Assembly (NCBI GenBank): GCA_002172545.1
Contig: NHFJ01000008.1
Location: forward strand, 12,262 to 19,911
Direction of reading: 5' to 3'
From: Fidelibacterota bacterium TMED108
GTDB lineage: Bacteria > Fidelibacterota > Marinisomatia > Marinisomatales > TCS55
DNA length: 7,650 nt
Made by a program: the position numbers and the translations under genes. Within the stretch, counting starts at the first letter, position 1. Each line of letters starts with the position of its first letter. The notes beneath the pieces were generated by a model that did no database searches, had not been told where the DNA came from, and worked only from the letters and a program-made list of their open reading frames with translations. Shown here one piece after another: positions 6,808 through 7,650 of the stretch.

Positions 6808-6903
6808 CTAAACTTTTTTCTTTTTATGGCGATTGGCGCGCAAGCGTTTTTTTCGCTTGTGAGTATTCATTTTGCGCCTTTTGCGTTTTTTACCGCAGGG
6901 CAT
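6808..6903 (-). CDS. AURKAIP1/COX24-domain small ribosomal-type protein (bS22/mS38-like)
   Basis: This 31-codon gene is short enough to be missed by most length cut-offs. The product begins MPCGKKRKRRKM and continues THKRKKRLRANRHKKKK, with about 60% Lys or Arg and no acidic residue. It matches my memory of the family of about 30 residues annotated as AURKAIP1/COX24 domain-containing protein in Bacteroidota, where nearly the same MPCGKKRKR start and THKRKKRLR core occur. Relatives are the mycobacterial ribosomal protein bS22 and mitochondrial mS38, which bind rRNA in the small subunit, so a ribosomal role is inferred. A strong Shine-Dalgarno-like AGAGG precedes the ATG by four bases, and the gene sits 9 bp after the HU gene and 10 bp before the nuclease gene. 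The alternative start at Met12 would delete the conserved MPCGKKRKR block. Confidence 0.87.
   Translation of the reverse strand: MPCGKKRKRRKMNTHKRKKRLRANRHKKKKV
6841..6859. repeat. Inverted repeat inside the bS22-like gene
   Basis: CAAGCG and CGCTTG form a perfect 6-bp, two-thirds GC inverted repeat around a 7-base homopolymer (T on plus, A on minus). In the mRNA this is a hairpin with an A7 loop spanning codons for KRKKRL. It encodes conserved residues, so it may simply follow from codon choice. No U-run follows the stem, so it is not a rho-independent terminator for the minus-strand operon. Confidence 0.5.
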
Positions 6904-6907
6904 TCAA

Positions 6908-6912
6908 CCTCT
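6908..6912 (-). promoter_or_regulatory. Shine-Dalgarno site of the bS22-like gene
   Basis: AGAGG (read on the minus strand) starts right after the HU stop codon and is followed by four bases, then ATG. The full run AGAGGT pairs well with the 16S rRNA tail, though the spacing is on the short side. It supports translation of this very short gene. Confidence 0.5.
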
Positions 6913-7200
6913 TTATTTCTTTAAACTATCATTAACATGGGAACGCATATTCTTTGCCGGCTTAAAAGTAGGCACATGCCGCTCAGGAAGAAAAATTGAT
7001 TCTCCTGTTCCAGGGTTTCGAGCTTTTTTTGGTTTTCTATGTTTAACGCCAAAAGTTCCAAATCCTCTAAGCTCGACTCTTTCATTACGTCCTAGAGATT
7101 CTATTATTGTTGACATTACTCCATTCATTACTGCTTCAGTTTCAACTTTTGTTAAACCAGTAGCTTCAGATACAGTGTTAACTATGTTCTGTTTTGTCAT
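6913..7200 (-). CDS. HU/IHF-family DNA-binding protein
   Basis: HU-type proteins are small dimeric nucleoid proteins that bend and compact DNA in the cytoplasm. The 95 residues are full length. The N-terminal helical part (1-40, TKQNIVNTVSEATGLTKVET) is followed by the family's GFGTF at 46-50 and the DNA-binding arm ARNPGTGES (60-68), whose proline inserts between base pairs. The C-terminal PTFKPAKNMR is the usual final strand and helix. HU and the IHF subunits are not separable by eye; the single gene with no visible partner and its moderately basic sequence suggest an HU homodimer. The ATG has GGAG nine bases upstream, overlapping the end of sppA, and lies 6 bp after the sppA stop. The 31-codon ribosomal-type gene follows 9 bp later. 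Confidence 0.95.
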   Translation of the reverse strand: MTKQNIVNTVSEATGLTKVETEAVMNGVMSTIIESLGRNERVELRGFGTFGVKHRKPKKARNPGTGESIFLPERHVPTFKPAKNMRSHVNDSLKK

Positions 7201-7206
7201 AGTAAT

Positions 7207-7650
7207 TTACTCCATTCGCCAGCGATATGCCGGCAATTCATCAAACCAACTACTTGTGGCTTGCTCCAAATTTGATGTGAATAGATCAAACAATGAATTG
7301 TTTTTTTTATTTATTTCTATAGTTTTGGGCTTTCCTTCAATACCGCTTAATGATCCTGCTAAATCTATAGCATTTTCAAAAGTACCCAACAAGTCTATCA
7401 ATCCTAAATCTCTTGATTGTAAACCAGTAAAAACTCTGCCATCAGCTAATTTAATTAGGTCTGACCTATCTATTAACCTGTTCTCTTCAACTGCTGTAAT
7501 AAATTGACTATGAATATTGGTGACCATTTCATTTAAATGCTTCCTATCGGCATCAGTAACCTCTCTTGAATATGAGCCAACGTCCTTCAAGCCTCCGCTT
7601 TTTACTGTTTCAAATTTTATTCCAACTTTATCAAGAAGTTCAGTTGCTAT
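7207..7650 (-). CDS. sppA: Signal peptide peptidase SppA (S49 family), C-terminal part
   Basis: SppA is a membrane-bound serine protease with a Ser-Lys dyad that digests signal peptides left in the membrane after secretion. Only the last 147 residues are in the window; the frame is open to the right edge, so the gene continues outside it. The visible part begins in GIKFETVKSGGLKDVGS. By alignment from memory with Bacillus SppA, the lysine of GGLKD is the catalytic base (K199 there); the nucleophile serine should lie about 50 residues upstream, outside the window. ADGRVFTGLQSRDLGLIDLLG follows and is the typical strand-helix end of this ClpP-like fold. The last 40 or so residues are variable. 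The C-terminal domain could in principle also belong to the related SohB, but the GRVFTG pattern fits SppA. It is the first visible gene of the minus-strand run; its promoter is not in the window. Confidence 0.9.
   Translation of the reverse strand: MATELLDKVGIKFETVKSGGLKDVGSYSREVTDADRKHLNEMVTNIHSQFITAVEENRLIDRSDLIKLADGRVFTGLQSRDLGLIDLLGTFENAIDLAGSLSGIEGKPKTIEINKKNNSLFDLFTSNLEQATSSWFDELPAYRWRME
7210..7213 (-). promoter_or_regulatory. Shine-Dalgarno site of the HU gene
   Basis: GGAG on the minus strand lies nine bases before the HU ATG and overlaps the final codons of sppA (GAG TAA). It supports the chosen start and reinitiation right after sppA. Confidence 0.6.

Noticed and set aside
6841..6859. 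Rho-independent terminator
   Set aside because: The T-run is the loop of the inverted repeat rather than its tail, and the structure is inside a coding sequence.
6872..7507. Open frame of 211 codons on the plus strand
   Set aside because: It lies wholly antisense to the HU gene and sppA, which have clear family motifs; the plus-strand translation resembles no family and has no ribosome binding site.
7207..7590. A complete 127-residue protein starting at a TTG
   Set aside because: The frame continues to the window edge with conserved SppA sequence (GIKFETVKSGG), so the TTG is an internal codon of a longer gene.
1..7650. Defence island, mobile element or new multi-gene system
   Set aside because: All genes belong to known housekeeping or metabolic families with intact motifs; no direct repeats, integrase, transposase, toxin-antitoxin pair or CRISPR-like array was seen.

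Overview
The window reads as an ordinary, gene-dense stretch (about 95% coding) of an AT-rich bacterial chromosome. Nothing marks it as mobile: I see no transposase, phage, tRNA, rRNA or CRISPR array. The gene content suggests a marine bacterium of the FCB group, with Ca. Marinimicrobia (SAR406) as my best guess. The clues are a sodium:phosphate symporter with a signal-peptide-like start, a secreted S1/P1-type nuclease, a tiny protein starting MPCGKKRKR of a type I associate with Bacteroidota and relatives, and low GC. Several genes have clear Shine-Dalgarno sites, which argues against typical Bacteroidota. The taxonomy is inference only.

Layout. (1) Positions 1-742, minus strand: the head of a respiratory complex I operon, nuoA overlapping nuoB by one base; nuoB runs off the left edge. 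(2) Positions 743-899: a 157-bp divergent promoter region. (3) Positions 900-3605, plus strand: a monofunctional proline dehydrogenase followed 42 bp later by a Na+/phosphate symporter with a PhoU-like tail. (4) Positions 3608-7650, minus strand: a tightly packed run in transcription order sppA (5' end outside the window), an HU-family DNA-binding gene, a 31-codon AURKAIP1/COX24 (bS22/mS38-like) gene, a secreted S1/P1 nuclease or phospholipase C family gene, xseA, xseB and nadK. The largest gap in this run is 18 bp and three junctions overlap or nearly so, so one transcript is likely. It meets the symporter gene tail to tail with only 2 bp between stop codons.

Functionally, the left side handles energy (NADH oxidation by complex I, electrons from proline to the quinone pool) and phosphate uptake. 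The right side is a housekeeping mixture: membrane proteolysis of signal peptides, nucleoid and ribosome components, exonuclease VII and NADP synthesis. The most useful addition is the 31-codon ribosomal-type gene at 6808-6903, which length cut-offs usually miss. I found no convincing new biological system; the findings below are modest points worth checking.
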